Positions 26,525-35,685 of a DNA stretch of 64,000 bases are shown piece after piece. The DNA is taken from assembly GCF_037479095.1 (NCBI RefSeq), contig NZ_JBBGZW010000001.1, positions 558,001 through 622,000 on the forward strand. The letters are read 5' to 3'. A program made the position numbers and the translations under genes. Within the stretch, counting starts at the first letter, position 1. The number at the start of each line of letters is the position of its first letter. A model generated the notes under the pieces. The model was not told the DNA's origin. It was given only the letters and a program-made list of their open reading frames with translations, and ran no database searches. The DNA comes from Pantoea nemavictus (GTDB taxonomy: Bacteria > Pseudomonadota > Gammaproteobacteria > Enterobacterales > Enterobacteriaceae).

Positions 26525-28395
26525 CCATGACCAGTGAACATTTTTTATATCACTATGAGCGCCAACTGCGCGCGTTAAAACAGTGCTTTACCGCACCTGC
26601 CACTGTGGACTGGCTGGAAACGCTACACCATTTTAAGCAGTGGCGGCAGCAGCATCAGCCGCATGAGATTGGCGTTTCCGATCTCTCTTCGATGTTTGCA
26701 GTGCCCACCAGCCGGCTGACTGGCAAAGAGTGTACGCTGCATCGCGTTTGGCTTGGCGGAGCCACACCCGCGAATGTGAATCTGACCATCGCGCAATGGC
26801 AGAACGCCATCGAAGCCAGCCATAGCCAGTTTCAGCAAACGCTGTGGGTTTGGGATGAGCAGCAGCTAGCGGCGGAAGCACGCTTTGTGCTGCAGCAAGA
26901 TAGCGATGAGCTGCAGCTAGGCATCCTGTTTCTGCCCGATGCTCTGATCAAGGTAAATAGCCTGAGTGCGTTAATGCAGAACTTTGACATGGCACTTAAC
27001 AACGTCTTGCAGCAATTACACGACAAGCGCTATTACGCCACGTTATCCGATTTCTTCCGGCTGGCGATTTTGAATCAGTGCGGTGGCGTATATCTGGATG
27101 CCGATACCCTTCCCGCGCAGCCTGCAACGCTGTTTTTGTGTCATCCAGAGCTGCCCGATTTTCCAGCAGAAACGCAGCAACACGTCAACTGGATGAATTT
27201 GTTTACCGATGAAACCGGCATGATAATCAGCCATCAAAATAGTGCGGCTCTGTTGCAACTGCAGCAGCAGCTCAGTGCGGTTTATCGCGGCTGGCCACAA
27301 CCCATACCGGAGAAAACACCCGCAACTGAACGCGCGATTTTCGAACCTTTCTATCAGTTATGGTGTGAGCAGCTGCAGGTGACGCAGCTCAGCCATCAGG
27401 ATTTCAGCCGGTGTTACGCAGTCCTTGGCTTTGATGTGCCGCAACAACGCGTTTGTGGTATCAAAGGCATGCGTTTGCAGGAAGATATTCTGAGTGGCGA
27501 GCGACGCCCACTCAGCGTAGAGGAACAGCAGCACTATCAGCACACGCTGGCACAACTCACGCTGCGCGATTGGCAGCTCAGCCATCCTCTGCAGCTTGAT
27601 GAGTTTGCGCCATTGTTTGCTGAACAGGATATTCTGCAAATTGCTTATGCACCGCAGTTGCGCGCCGAAATTCCTTACTATCACTATTACGGCGTACTTT
27701 CACAGGATGCGGCACTGGATAGAGTTAACGCACTATTTAGCGACTATTTAATTTGCCGTCGTGATAGGGAAATTAAAGCCGGTAATTTCTGGCAACCCGT
27801 CGGTGAATGTAAAAAATTACCGCTTTGCTTTAAACCTGGCGCGATTTCTGATGAGCGTGAACAGCGCACGATGGCGAAGCTGATTTTTAGCACCAGTTAT
27901 CTTGAGTACTGTTCGGTTGATAACGTTTACTCTTCAGACATTATTAGCCTACAGCTGCGACAAAATATCCTTCCTTTCCTTGAACAGATTTCCGTTATCA
28001 CCGATGCGCAAGGAAAGATAATCGGTTTTATCAATGCTGCGTCGGTGCGGGATTACGACCACATCAACGTCGAGTATGGCTATCGCCACGAGGTGCTGCC
28101 GCTCGATGAGGCTTACGATACGTTCGTGAATCAGCACAGTCGCCCGGAGGATTACTTTGTTTGTAGCGTGGCGCTATTGCCAGAGCAGCAGGGAAAAGGC
28201 TATTTCAATCAAATTTTATCGCGGATGACGGAACAGGCTAAACAGCAAAAATTGCGACGCATTACCTTATGCGTCTGGCAATCCAACCCGGCATCCATGA
28301 TCTACCGCAAAAAAGGCTTCGAGGTTGTCGCCTCGATGAAACAGCAAGTTAAGATATTCAATGACGAACTGCTGTTTATGGCACTGACGTTATAG
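26521..28395 (+). CDS. Fused TcdA/TcdB-like glycosyltransferase and GNAT acetyltransferase
   Basis: A 624-residue cytosolic protein with two apparent catalytic parts. The N-terminal half (about 40-330) resembles the glycosyltransferase domain of large clostridial toxins and related DXD sugar transferases: LHRVWLGGATP for nucleotide binding, then FFRLAILNQCGGVYLDADT with the metal-binding Asp193-x-Asp195. The C-terminal part (about 475-624) is a GNAT acetyltransferase with the acetyl-CoA loop QQGKGYF (from Gln556) and the C-terminal 'SNPASMIYRKKGFEV'. There is no signal peptide or toxin translocation region, so host-cell toxin action is unlikely. The gene overlaps galE. I infer transfer of a sugar and then acylation of an exported product. 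Not known in the E. coli region. Confidence 0.75.
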   Translation: MTMTSEHFLYHYERQLRALKQCFTAPATVDWLETLHHFKQWRQQHQPHEIGVSDLSSMFAVPTSRLTGKECTLHRVWLGGATPANVNLTIAQWQNAIEASHSQFQQTLWVWDEQQLAAEARFVLQQDSDELQLGILFLPDALIKVNSLSALMQNFDMALNNVLQQLHDKRYYATLSDFFRLAILNQCGGVYLDADTLPAQPATLFLCHPELPDFPAETQQHVNWMNLFTDETGMIISHQNSAALLQLQQQLSAVYRGWPQPIPEKTPATERAIFEPFYQLWCEQLQVTQLSHQDFSRCYAVLGFDVPQQRVCGIKGMRLQEDILSGERRPLSVEEQQHYQHTLAQLTLRDWQLSHPLQLDEFAPLFAEQDILQIAYAPQLRAEIPYYHYYGVLSQDAALDRVNALFSDYLICRRDREIKAGNFWQPVGECKKLPLCFKPGAISDEREQRTMAKLIFSTSYLEYCSVDNVYSSDIISLQLRQNILPFLEQISVITDAQGKIIGFINAASVRDYDHINVEYGYRHEVLPLDEAYDTFVNQHSRPEDYFVCSVALLPEQQGKGYFNQILSRMTEQAKQQKLRRITLCVWQSNPASMIYRKKGFEVVASMKQQVKIFNDELLFMALTL

Positions 28396-28417
28396 CTGTT
28401 TTACATCAATTATTGTG

Positions 28418-28441
28418 GCGGGAAAATAATAACTTTCCCGC
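28418..28441 (+). other. Hairpin after the glycosyltransferase gene
   Basis: GCGGGAAA (28418-28425) pairs with TTTCCCGC (28434-28441). There is no T-run after it, so it is at best a weak terminator. It lies 23 bp after the stop and closes the exporter-galE-transferase run. Confidence 0.45.
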
Positions 28442-28590
28442 TATCTAATTAACTCATCGATTAAGTTAGCGCTAAGTCAGTGCTAGCACCGTGCAGATTG
28501 ATGCATATCAAAATATACATCGTTCAGAAACGGCTTAATGGCTCTCCGGATTTGAAGAGAAACTCCGCCCACTCCATTCCGGCAGCGATA

Positions 28591-28794
28591 ATGAAATTAA
28601 AATTCTTCAGCTTTATTCCGCATGCACACAAATGGCACGATATTCAAATATCCCGCAAAGGCGCGATGTCACCGTCTGGCCGCCACTATTTTTCCACGCA
28701 CGTTACAGCACAGTGTAAAACCTGTGGTGAACGGCTGCATAAAGTCTATTACCGCGATATCAGCGATGCCGAAGCCAAACGCTGGTTAGGCTAA
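28591..28794 (+). CDS. Small CxxC protein, function unknown
   Basis: A 67-residue reading frame starting MKLKFFSFIPHAHKWHDIQI. A C-terminal CKTCGERLHKVYYRDI with CxxC, together with upstream histidines (HAHKWH), suggests a small zinc-ribbon-like protein. The frame stays open to 28480, but the earlier part looks like leader sequence. Composition and the ordered C-terminus argue for a real gene; no good ribosome site is visible at this ATG, so the start is uncertain. It sits between the glycosyltransferase gene and the convergent ahpF terminator. I do not recognise a characterised homologue. Confidence 0.55.
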   Translation: MKLKFFSFIPHAHKWHDIQISRKGAMSPSGRHYFSTHVTAQCKTCGERLHKVYYRDISDAEAKRWLG

Positions 28795-28802
28795 GGCCGT
28801 AT

Positions 28803-28840
28803 AAAAATAAAAAAAAGCCCCGCAACACAGGTTGCAGGGC
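28803..28840 (-). terminator. Rho-independent terminator of ahpCF
   Basis: On the minus strand: GCCC-T-GCAAC, short loop, GTTGC-G-GGGC, then a long T-rich run (A-rich on the plus strand, 28803-28816). It begins 24 bp after the ahpF stop. Confidence 0.9.
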
Positions 28841-28863
28841 AGTTGCGTGGCTATCGCAAAAAC

Positions 28864-30432
28864 TTATTCAGCTGGTTTGGTACGAATCAGATAATCGAAG
28901 GCGCTGAGTGAGGCTTTTGCGCCTTCACCGCTGGCGATGATGATCTGCTTGTACGGCACCGTGGTGCAGTCGCCGGCAGCGAACACGCCTTTCAGGCTGG
29001 TTTCGCACTTGGCATCAATGATGATTTCGCCCATTTTAGTGCGCTCAACCGCACCTTCCAGCCAGGTGGTATTCGGCAGCAAACCGATCTGCACGAAGAT
29101 GCCGCTCAGCGCGATTTCGTGGCTGGTTTGGTTATTGCGGTCGATGTAGGTCAGGCTGGTGACTTTGCTGCCGTCGCCTTTCACTTCGGTGGTCTGCGCG
29201 TTCAGAATCACATCAACGTTTTTCAGGCTGCGCAGCTTGTCCTGCAGCACTTTGTCGGCGCGCATTTCGCTGGCAAATTCCAGCAAGGTGACGTGCTCAA
29301 CCAGACCGGCCAGATCGATAGCGGCTTCAACGCCTGAGTTACCACCGCCGATCACCGCAGTGCGTTTGCCTTTAAACAGCGGACCGTCGCAGTGCGGGCA
29401 GTAGGTGACGCCCTTGGTGCGATACTGCTCTTCGCCCGGTACGCCCATGTTGCGCCAGCGTGCACCGGTGGCAATGATGATGCTGCGTGATTTCAGCACT
29501 GCGCCGGAGGCGGTTTCAATCGCATGCAGACCGCCCTCTTTCGCCGCAGGAATCAGCTTAATGGCACTCTGGGTATCAATCACATCCACGTCATAATCAT
29601 CAACGTGGGCACGCAGAGAACCGGCCAGCTTAGCGCCTTCAGTTTTCGGTACTGAGATGTAGTTTTCAATGTCGACGGTGTCCAGTACCTGGCCACCAAA
29701 GCGTTCGCCCATCAGGCCAGTGCGGATGCCTTTACGCGCCGAGTAGATTGCTGCTGCCGCGCCCGCCGGGCCGCTGCCAACGATCAGCACTTCATAGGCT
29801 TCACGTTTGTTCAGCTCTTCCGCCGCGCGTTTATCCGCGTTGGTATCCACTTTACCGACGATCTCCGCCAGGCTCAGACGGCCCTGACCAAACTCTTTGC
29901 CGTTGAGGAATACCGCTGGCACGCCCATCACGTTGCGTTCGGTGATTTCGTTCTGGAACATACCGCCGTCAATCGCGGTGTGGCTGATACGCGGATTCAG
30001 TACCGCCATCAGGTTCAGCGCCTGCACCACGTCAGGACAGTTGTGGCACGACAGTGAATAATAGGTTTCGAAATGGAAGTCGCCTTCCAACGCCACCACC
30101 TGATCCAGCAGGCTCTGCGCTTCTTTCGAAGGGTGTCCACCGGTTTGCAGCAAGGCTAAAACCAGTGAAGTGAATTCGTGGCCCATTGGCGAACCGGCAA
30201 AGCGCGGACCGCTATTGGCACCTGGGTTGGTGATCAGGAATGAGGGCTTACGTACCGGACGATCGTTCTCTTCACGGAAGCTGACTTTATCTGACAAGCT
30301 CGCGATATCGGCCAGCAGAGTACGGATCTCTGCCGATTTAGCGCCATCATCCAATGTGGCAATCAACTCAACCGGTTTCGTTAGTTTCTCAAGGTAAGCC
30401 TTGAGTTGGGTTTTTAAATTGGTGTCGAGCAT
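28864..30432 (-). CDS. ahpF: AhpF, alkyl hydroperoxide reductase flavoprotein subunit
   Basis: NADH-dependent flavoprotein disulfide reductase that recharges AhpC during removal of H2O2 and organic peroxides. It has 522 residues (E. coli 521). The N-terminal double thioredoxin-fold domain carries the CxxC pair Cys129/Cys132 (CHNCPD); FAD-binding '[20 protein letters not shown]' follows near 216; the second redox pair Cys345/Cys348 is in YCPHCDGP; and the C-terminal '[16 protein letters not shown]' is the second FAD site. All numbering equals E. coli. It lies 67 bp after ahpC in the same direction and is probably co-transcribed from the OxyR-controlled ahpC promoter. Confidence 0.97.
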   Translation of the reverse strand: MLDTNLKTQLKAYLEKLTKPVELIATLDDGAKSAEIRTLLADIASLSDKVSFREENDRPVRKPSFLITNPGANSGPRFAGSPMGHEFTSLVLALLQTGGHPSKEAQSLLDQVVALEGDFHFETYYSLSCHNCPDVVQALNLMAVLNPRISHTAIDGGMFQNEITERNVMGVPAVFLNGKEFGQGRLSLAEIVGKVDTNADKRAAEELNKREAYEVLIVGSGPAGAAAAIYSARKGIRTGLMGERFGGQVLDTVDIENYISVPKTEGAKLAGSLRAHVDDYDVDVIDTQSAIKLIPAAKEGGLHAIETASGAVLKSRSIIIATGARWRNMGVPGEEQYRTKGVTYCPHCDGPLFKGKRTAVIGGGNSGVEAAIDLAGLVEHVTLLEFASEMRADKVLQDKLRSLKNVDVILNAQTTEVKGDGSKVTSLTYIDRNNQTSHEIALSGIFVQIGLLPNTTWLEGAVERTKMGEIIIDAKCETSLKGVFAAGDCTTVPYKQIIIASGEGAKASLSAFDYLIRTKPAE

Positions 30433-30499
30433 AGTGAGTTCCTGTCATGAAAATCGGGTGCCGTAGCACCCGATTGAGAAAGATCGAATGGCAGCTAAC

Positions 30500-31063
30500 T
30501 TAGATTTTGCCAACCAGGTCCAGTGATGGAGCCAGCGTTGCTTCGCCTTCTTTCCATTTAGCCGGGCAAACTTCGCCTGGGTGAGAAGCAACGTACTGGG
30601 CGGCTTTCACTTTACGGATCAGGTCAGATGCGTCACGGCCAATGCCTTCGGCAGTGATTTCGATCGCCTGGATGACGCCTTCCGGATCAACGATGAAGGT
30701 ACCACGGTCTGCCAGGCCTTCGTCTTCACGCATGATTTCGAAGTTGCGGGTCAGCGCGCCAGTTGGGTCACCGATCATCGCATATTTGATTTTTGCGATG
30801 GTGTCTGAAGAACCGTGCCAGGCTTTGTGGGTAAAGTGCGTGTCGGTAGAAACAGAGTAGATATCTACACCCAGTTTCTGGAATTCTTCGTGATGGTCTG
30901 CAACGTCACCCAGTTCGGTTGGGCATACGAAGGTGAAGTCAGCCGGGTAGAAGAAGAAAACACTCCATTTACCTTCAACGTCTTTCTCGGTGACTTCGAT
31001 GAATTCGCCGTTTTTGAACGCTGCGTTTTTAAATGGTTTGATCTTGGTATTAATGATGGACAT
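30500..31063 (-). CDS. ahpC: AhpC, alkyl hydroperoxide reductase peroxiredoxin
   Basis: Typical 2-Cys peroxiredoxin that reduces H2O2, organic peroxides and peroxynitrite in the cytosol; 187 residues, as in E. coli. Peroxidatic Cys47 lies in [13 protein letters not shown] and resolving Cys166 in [10 protein letters not shown]. The C-terminal extension typical of sensitive peroxiredoxins is present. The ATG follows GGAGGT (minus strand). An OxyR site lies about 57-93 bp upstream of the ATG. It is recharged by AhpF, encoded next. Confidence 0.98.
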   Translation of the reverse strand: MSIINTKIKPFKNAAFKNGEFIEVTEKDVEGKWSVFFFYPADFTFVCPTELGDVADHHEEFQKLGVDIYSVSTDTHFTHKAWHGSSDTIAKIKYAMIGDPTGALTRNFEIMREDEGLADRGTFIVDPEGVIQAIEITAEGIGRDASDLIRKVKAAQYVASHPGEVCPAKWKEGEATLAPSLDLVGKI

Positions 31064-31119
31064 GGTGACCTCCGTTAAAAGATGTGATGCAAGTTACAGA
31101 ATTTTCGGGCCAACTTCTA

Positions 31120-31156
31120 ATATGCAGACGTTATCAATCAGATAACCAAAAGCTAT
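31120..31156 (-). promoter_or_regulatory. OxyR binding site upstream of ahpC
   Basis: On the minus strand two 15-bp half-elements, ATAGCTTTTGGTTAT (31156-31142) and ATAACGTCTGCATAT (31134-31120), are separated by exactly seven bases. This fits the OxyR pattern of four ATAG-type contacts across 37 bp, with most key positions kept. Activation of ahpCF by peroxide-oxidised OxyR is expected. Confidence 0.8.
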
Positions 31157-31280
31157 CAAAGCGCCGACGCCAGATTTCATGCGGCTCGCGCGGGCATTCT
31201 ACACAAAAAAGCCGTTGTTCTGACAGGCTTTATCTTTTCGGCGTGAAACTGCTACTTTAAGTAGCGTTGTTGCACGGGTT

Positions 31281-31356
31281 TGTAGCGGCGCGATTTATCG
31301 CGCATCTTTTAGTCGAAACCAAACATCAACTGCGCGCAATAAATTGCGCCGCTACA
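31281..31356. repeat. TGTAGCGGCGC inverted repeat
   Basis: TGTAGCGGCGCGATTTATCG (31281 on) and its inverted partner CAATAAATTGCGCCGCTACA (ending 31356) can form a long stem with two mismatches. It is a different family from the TGTAGGGTCGCCAT repeats. It lies in the leader of the GNAT gene, so a start codon upstream of it is unlikely. Confidence 0.75.
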
Positions 31357-31389
31357 GCATCTGCCTACCTCACTAAATGGAGCTCTCAG

Positions 31390-31842
31390 GTGCAAATACG
31401 TTTTTTTGACGAAGCCGATCGGCCTTTTCTGCGCACGCTGTATCTTGCCGCGCGTCGCCATAACTGGACGTGGCTGGCTGGCGATGATTGGCAGTTAGAA
31501 GATTTCGATGCGGTGATTTTGGGTGAAACCGTGCTGGTAGCCGAGCTGGACGGGCATCGCGTGGGGTTTGCGGCGGTGCTGGATAACGACAACTTTCTGC
31601 ATAGCCTGTATGTCGATCCGGCTGCGCAAGGGCAAGGCGTTGGCAGCGCGCTGCTGGAAAAGGTTCAAGCACGTTTCACCTCCACCGGCGCGTTGAAATG
31701 CTTGCAACAAAATCAGGCGGCGCTGGATTTTTACCTCAAACATGGTTGGCGACGTGAAGCGGTTGGCGAGGGCGAGCAGGGAAAATATGTGCTGATGCAT
31801 TTTCCGCTGGCGACACGCGCCAGCGGAAAGGGACGACGTTAA
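31390..31842 (+). CDS. GNAT family N-acetyltransferase
   Basis: Small acyltransferase of the GCN5 family, 150 residues from a GTG at 31390 with GGAG seven bases upstream. A start at 31267 would place a palindromic repeat inside the gene. Motif A of the acetyl-CoA site is 'HSLYVDPAAQGQGVGSALLE', followed by 'NQAALDFYLKHGWRREAVGE' (motif B region). Substrate unknown. The gene converges on apbC, the two stop codons overlapping (TTAA at 31839-31842). A perfect 12-bp hairpin lies within its last codons. Confidence 0.82.
   Translation: MQIRFFDEADRPFLRTLYLAARRHNWTWLAGDDWQLEDFDAVILGETVLVAELDGHRVGFAAVLDNDNFLHSLYVDPAAQGQGVGSALLEKVQARFTSTGALKCLQQNQAALDFYLKHGWRREAVGEGEQGKYVLMHFPLATRASGKGRR
31802..31830. 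other. Hairpin at the 3' end of the GNAT gene
   Basis: TTTCCGCTGGCG, five-base loop, CGCCAGCGGAAA: a perfect 12-bp stem lying within the last codons of the GNAT gene and just beyond the apbC stop. It could serve as a shared 3'-end structure for the two converging transcripts, although no T-run follows on either strand. Confidence 0.6.
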
Positions 31843-32951
31843 ACCGCGCGGAAAGCGATATCGCCCGGGATAATTTCACCCTGCCAGTAGAGCTGTGCCG
31901 CGACGCGGCCCGCCAGTTGGCGATACAGCGCGGTAAAATCACTGTCTGGACGGCGCACCACGGTCGGTTCGCCATCATCCAGATCTTCACGCAGCGTCAT
32001 GTGCAGCGGCAGCTGCGCCAACAAGCGGGTGTTATAATCTTCCACCAGCTTCTGCGCGCCGCCGGTGCCGAAAATCGGCTCGTGGTGGCCGCATTGGCTA
32101 CAGATGTGCATGCTCATGTTCTCCACCACGCCCAATACCGGCACGCTGACTTTCTCGAACATCACCATGCCTTTACGTGCATCAATCAACGCAATGTCCT
32201 GCGGCGTCGTCACCACCAATGCGCCGGTCACCGGCACGTTCTGCGCCAGGGTGAGCTGGATATCGCCGGTGCCTGGCGGCATGTCGAGGATTAAATAATC
32301 CAGATCCGGCCACATGGTTTCGTTGAGCAGCTGCATCAGCGCTTTGCTGGCCATCGGGCCGCGCCACACCATGGCATTGTCGTCAGTCACCAAATAACCA
32401 ATCGAGTTGGTTGCCAGGCCGTGCGCCATGATCGGTGCCATGTGCGTGCCGTCCGGCGAAGTGGGCCGCTGATTTTCGGTGCCGAGCATGTTGGGAATTG
32501 ACGGACCGTAAATATCCGCATCAAGAATGCCTACGCGCGCGCCTTCGGCGATCAGCGCCAGCGCCATATTGACTGCGGTGCTGGATTTACCCACGCCACC
32601 TTTGCCTGAACTGACGGCGATGATGTTTTTCACACCGGTCGCGCCCGGATGATTTTTCACCCGCTTCAGCGTGGCAATATCGTGGCGTAGCCGCCAGTCA
32701 ATGGCGCTGGCTTCGGTCAGACGCAGCAGTTCGGCGCTGGTTTGCGCTTTCAACTCTTCAAAGGCGCTAGCCCAGGCGAACGGCATGATCAGCTCGATGT
32801 GCAGCTTATCATCCAGCAGCGCTACGTGGCGCAAGGCTTTCAGCGTGGTCAGATTGTGTTGCAGCGTCGGATGTTCAAAGTCACTCAGCACGCCGATGAC
32901 CAGGGCCCGCAGCGCTTCAGGTGAATGATGTTGCTGGGATTGTGAAGTCAT
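31839..32951 (-). CDS. apbC: ApbC/Mrp, iron-sulfur cluster carrier ATPase
   Basis: Cytosolic P-loop ATPase that carries and delivers [4Fe-4S] clusters; 370 residues from the ATG at 32951, where AAGGAG lies five bases upstream. An ATG 24 bases earlier (32975) precedes that ribosome site and is less likely. An N-terminal DUF59/MIP18-like domain (about 10-90) is followed by the deviant Walker A GKGGVGKS at 116-123, 'DADIYGPSIPNMLG', 'DYLILDMPPGTGD', and a C-terminal CSQCGHHEP whose CxxC binds the cluster between two subunits. The gene is divergent from metG, as in E. coli, with 161 bp between the starts. Confidence 0.96.
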   Translation of the reverse strand: MTSQSQQHHSPEALRALVIGVLSDFEHPTLQHNLTTLKALRHVALLDDKLHIELIMPFAWASAFEELKAQTSAELLRLTEASAIDWRLRHDIATLKRVKNHPGATGVKNIIAVSSGKGGVGKSSTAVNMALALIAEGARVGILDADIYGPSIPNMLGTENQRPTSPDGTHMAPIMAHGLATNSIGYLVTDDNAMVWRGPMASKALMQLLNETMWPDLDYLILDMPPGTGDIQLTLAQNVPVTGALVVTTPQDIALIDARKGMVMFEKVSVPVLGVVENMSMHICSQCGHHEPIFGTGGAQKLVEDYNTRLLAQLPLHMTLREDLDDGEPTVVRRPDSDFTALYRQLAGRVAAQLYWQGEIIPGDIAFRAV

Positions 32952-33112
32952 CCCTACTCCTTGTTTTTTCATCACGCCAGATTGCGGCGGTGTCTGTTCA
33001 ATAATATCAGATGGGCGCTAAAAGTGACGCGGATGTCCTGTCATGTTTACGTCAGAGGGTGCTTCGGTTAACATCAATCCCCGATTTTTTACTCACGGAA
33101 CGCTACGCAATC

Positions 33113-35146
33113 ATGACTCAAGTCGCTAAAAAAATTCTGGTAACGTGCGCACTGCCGTACGCAAACGGTTCTATCCATCTCGGTCACATGCTTGAACACA
33201 TTCAGGCTGACATTTGGGTCCGTTACCAGCGAATGCGTGGCAACCAGGTTCACTTCATCTGTGCTGACGACGCCCACGGCACGCCAATCATGCTGAAAGC
33301 TCAGCAGTTGGGCGTGGCGCCAGAGCAGATGATTGCCGAGATGAAGCAAGAGCACGAAACCGATTTTGCCGGCTTCAACATCGGCTACGACAACTATCAC
33401 TCGACGCACAGCGATGAGAACCGTCAGCTGTCCGAGCTGATTTACGGTCGTCTGAAAGAGAATGGCTTCATTAAGAACCGCACCATTTCGCAGCTGTACG
33501 ATCCTGAGAAAGGCATGTTCCTGCCGGACCGTTTCGTCAAAGGTACCTGCCCGAAATGTAAATCACCGGATCAGTATGGCGACAACTGCGAAGTGTGCAG
33601 CGCGACCTACAGCCCAACGGAGCTGATCGACCCGAAATCGGTGGTTTCTGGCGCCACGCCGGTGCTGCGTGACTCCGAGCACTTCTTCTTCGATCTGCCG
33701 TCCTTCAGCGCCATGCTGCAGGCGTGGACGCGCTCAGGCGCGCTGCAAGAGCAGGTTGCTAACAAGATGCAGGAGTGGTTTGAATCGGGTCTGCAACAGT
33801 GGGATATCTCCCGCGATGCGCCCTATTTCGGCTTTGAAATTCCTGGCGCGCCGGGCAAATACTTTTATGTCTGGCTGGATGCGCCAATTGGTTACATGGG
33901 GTCGTTTAAAAACCTGTGCGACCAACGTGGCAATATCGATTTCGACGAGTTCTGGAAGAAAGATTCGACTACCGAGCTGTATCACTTTATCGGTAAAGAT
34001 ATCGTCTATTTCCACAGTCTGTTCTGGCCAGCGATGCTGGAAGGCAGCAACTTCCGCAAGCCAACCAATCTGTTCGTGCACGGTTATGTAACGGTGAACG
34101 GCGCGAAGATGTCTAAGTCGCGCGGCACCTTTATTAAAGCCAGCACCTGGTTGCAGCATCTGGATGCCGACAGCCTGCGCTATTACTACGCGGCTAAGCT
34201 CTCGTCACGCATCGACGATATCGACCTGAATCTGGAAGATTTCGTGCAGCGTGTGAATGCAGATGTGGTGAACAAAGTGGTTAACCTGGCATCGCGTAAC
34301 GCGGGCTTCCTGACCAAACGCTTTGGCGGCAAATTGTCTGGCGAACTGGCCGATCCGGCGCTGTATCAGACCTTTGTTGATGCCTCTGAGCGGATTGGCG
34401 AAGCCTGGGCCAGTCGCGAATTTAATCGCGCAATCCGTGAAATCATGGCGCTGGCCGATCTGGCTAACCGCTATGTTGATGAGCAAGCACCGTGGGTGGT
34501 GGCGAAGCAAGAAGGCCGTGATGCCGATCTGCAAGCTATCTGCTCAATGGGCATCAACCTGTTCCGCGTATTGATGACCTGGCTGAAGCCGGTGCTGCCA
34601 TCGTTGAGCGAACGTACTGAAGCCTTCCTGCAGAGCGAGCTAAGCTGGGATGCAATTGCTCAGCCGCTGCTTGATCATGACGTGGCACCGTTTAAAGCGC
34701 TATATGGCCGTATCGAGATGAGCAAAGTTGAAGCGCTGATTGAGGCCTCGAAAGAGGACGCGGCGGCGGCAAATAAGCCTGCAGCAACCGGGCCGCTGGC
34801 CGATGCGCCAATTGGTGACACCATCAGCATTGATGATTTCGCTAAGGTCGATATGCGCGTGGCGTTGATTGAGAAAGCGGAGCTGGTGGAAGGTTCTGAC
34901 AAGCTGCTGCGTCTGGAGCTGGATGTGGGCGGCGAGAAGCGTCAGATTTTCTCTGGCATTCGCGCGGCCTATCCGGATCCCTCCGTGCTGGTCGGCAAGA
35001 TGACTATCATCGTCGCCAACCTCGCGCCGCGTAAGATGCGCTTCGGTGTTTCAGAAGGCATGGTGCTGTCTGCAGGCCCGGGCGGCAAAGATCTGTTTGT
35101 GCTGTCGGTCGATAGCGGCGCAGTGCCTGGAATGCCGGTGAAGTAA
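33113..35146 (+). CDS. metG: MetG, methionyl-tRNA synthetase
   Basis: Attaches methionine to initiator and elongator tRNA-Met. It has 677 residues from the ATG at 33113, identical in length to E. coli MetG; the frame is open further upstream but without family support. The class I HIGH motif appears as HLGH (22-25). A zinc knuckle has CPKC and CEVC, and KMSKS lies in [12 protein letters not shown] near residue 333. The C-terminal domain (about 575-677), after an Ala-rich linker, is the dimerizing EMAP/tRNA-binding OB fold ('[20 protein letters not shown]'). It is followed by a strong terminator. Confidence 0.98.
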   Translation: MTQVAKKILVTCALPYANGSIHLGHMLEHIQADIWVRYQRMRGNQVHFICADDAHGTPIMLKAQQLGVAPEQMIAEMKQEHETDFAGFNIGYDNYHSTHSDENRQLSELIYGRLKENGFIKNRTISQLYDPEKGMFLPDRFVKGTCPKCKSPDQYGDNCEVCSATYSPTELIDPKSVVSGATPVLRDSEHFFFDLPSFSAMLQAWTRSGALQEQVANKMQEWFESGLQQWDISRDAPYFGFEIPGAPGKYFYVWLDAPIGYMGSFKNLCDQRGNIDFDEFWKKDSTTELYHFIGKDIVYFHSLFWPAMLEGSNFRKPTNLFVHGYVTVNGAKMSKSRGTFIKASTWLQHLDADSLRYYYAAKLSSRIDDIDLNLEDFVQRVNADVVNKVVNLASRNAGFLTKRFGGKLSGELADPALYQTFVDASERIGEAWASREFNRAIREIMALADLANRYVDEQAPWVVAKQEGRDADLQAICSMGINLFRVLMTWLKPVLPSLSERTEAFLQSELSWDAIAQPLLDHDVAPFKALYGRIEMSKVEALIEASKEDAAAANKPAATGPLADAPIGDTISIDDFAKVDMRVALIEKAELVEGSDKLLRLELDVGGEKRQIFSGIRAAYPDPSVLVGKMTIIVANLAPRKMRFGVSEGMVLSAGPGGKDLFVLSVDSGAVPGMPVK

Positions 35147-35152
35147 GCGAAT

Positions 35153-35177
35153 AAGCCGCCTTAGGGCGGCTTTTTTG
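35153..35177 (+). terminator. Rho-independent terminator of metG
   Basis: GCCGCC (35155-35160) and GGCGGC (35165-35170) with a four-base loop, then TTTTTTG. It starts nine bases after the metG stop. Confidence 0.95.
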
Positions 35178-35197
35178 TGCCTGTTGAGTCCGCGCAT

Positions 35198-35222
35198 TGT
35201 AGCGTCGCCATTTATGGCGACC
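35198..35222. repeat. TGTAGGGTCGCCAT palindromic repeat
   Basis: TGTAGCGTCGCCATTTATGG then CGACC: a near-perfect copy of the short repeat, with GTCGCCATTTATGGCGAC as the palindrome. It lies between metG and yohJ. Confidence 0.75.
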
Positions 35223-35301
35223 TGGTTAGACAGTAATGTGATCGCTAGCACGCTAAGCAGTGAATGCGTATGATAAAGCGCTACGAAAACAGGAGCCTGC
35301 C

Positions 35302-35685
35302 ATGCCCGCCGTTCTCTCTGCCTGCTGGCGCTATTTGCGCGCCTTCGTCATCATTTATGCGGCGCTGTACGCCGGAATGGGGATTTCTGCCCTGCTCCCG
35401 ATAACCATTCCCGGCAGCATCATCGGCATGCTGCTGCTGTTCCTGCTGTTGGCGTTGCAAATCCTGCCGGTTGACTGGGTGAAGCCCGGCTGTCATTTGC
35501 TGATTCGCTATATGGCGCTGCTCTTTGTCCCCATCAGCGTGGGCGTGATGGGTTATACCGATATTCTCACCGCCCAGTTTGGCCCGATCGTGGTGTCCTG
35601 CATTGTCAGTACCTTCCTGGTGTTGCTGATTGTCGGTTTAAGCGCAGAACGGATGCAGCGCCCGCAGGAGAAAAACCATGATTGA
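35302..35685 (+). CDS. yohJ: YohJ, CidA/LrgA family membrane protein
   Basis: Small four-helix inner-membrane protein of the CidA/LrgA (holin-like) family, 127 residues. The start is the ATG at 35302, six bases after AGGAG; the frame is open to 35260. The family stretch '[26 protein letters not shown]' and a second '[20 protein letters not shown]' are clear. It pairs with YohK, a LrgB homologue, whose start overlaps by eight bases. E. coli YohJK and the related Cid/Lrg proteins have been linked to murein hydrolase control, 3-hydroxypropionate tolerance or pyruvate transport; the role here is not certain. Confidence 0.93.
   Translation: MPAVLSACWRYLRAFVIIYAALYAGMGISALLPITIPGSIIGMLLLFLLLALQILPVDWVKPGCHLLIRYMALLFVPISVGVMGYTDILTAQFGPIVVSCIVSTFLVLLIVGLSAERMQRPQEKNHD

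Noticed and set aside
26521..28395. Secreted glycosylating toxin
   Set aside because: No signal, translocation or receptor-binding parts; linkage to galE and an exporter fits small-molecule synthesis better.
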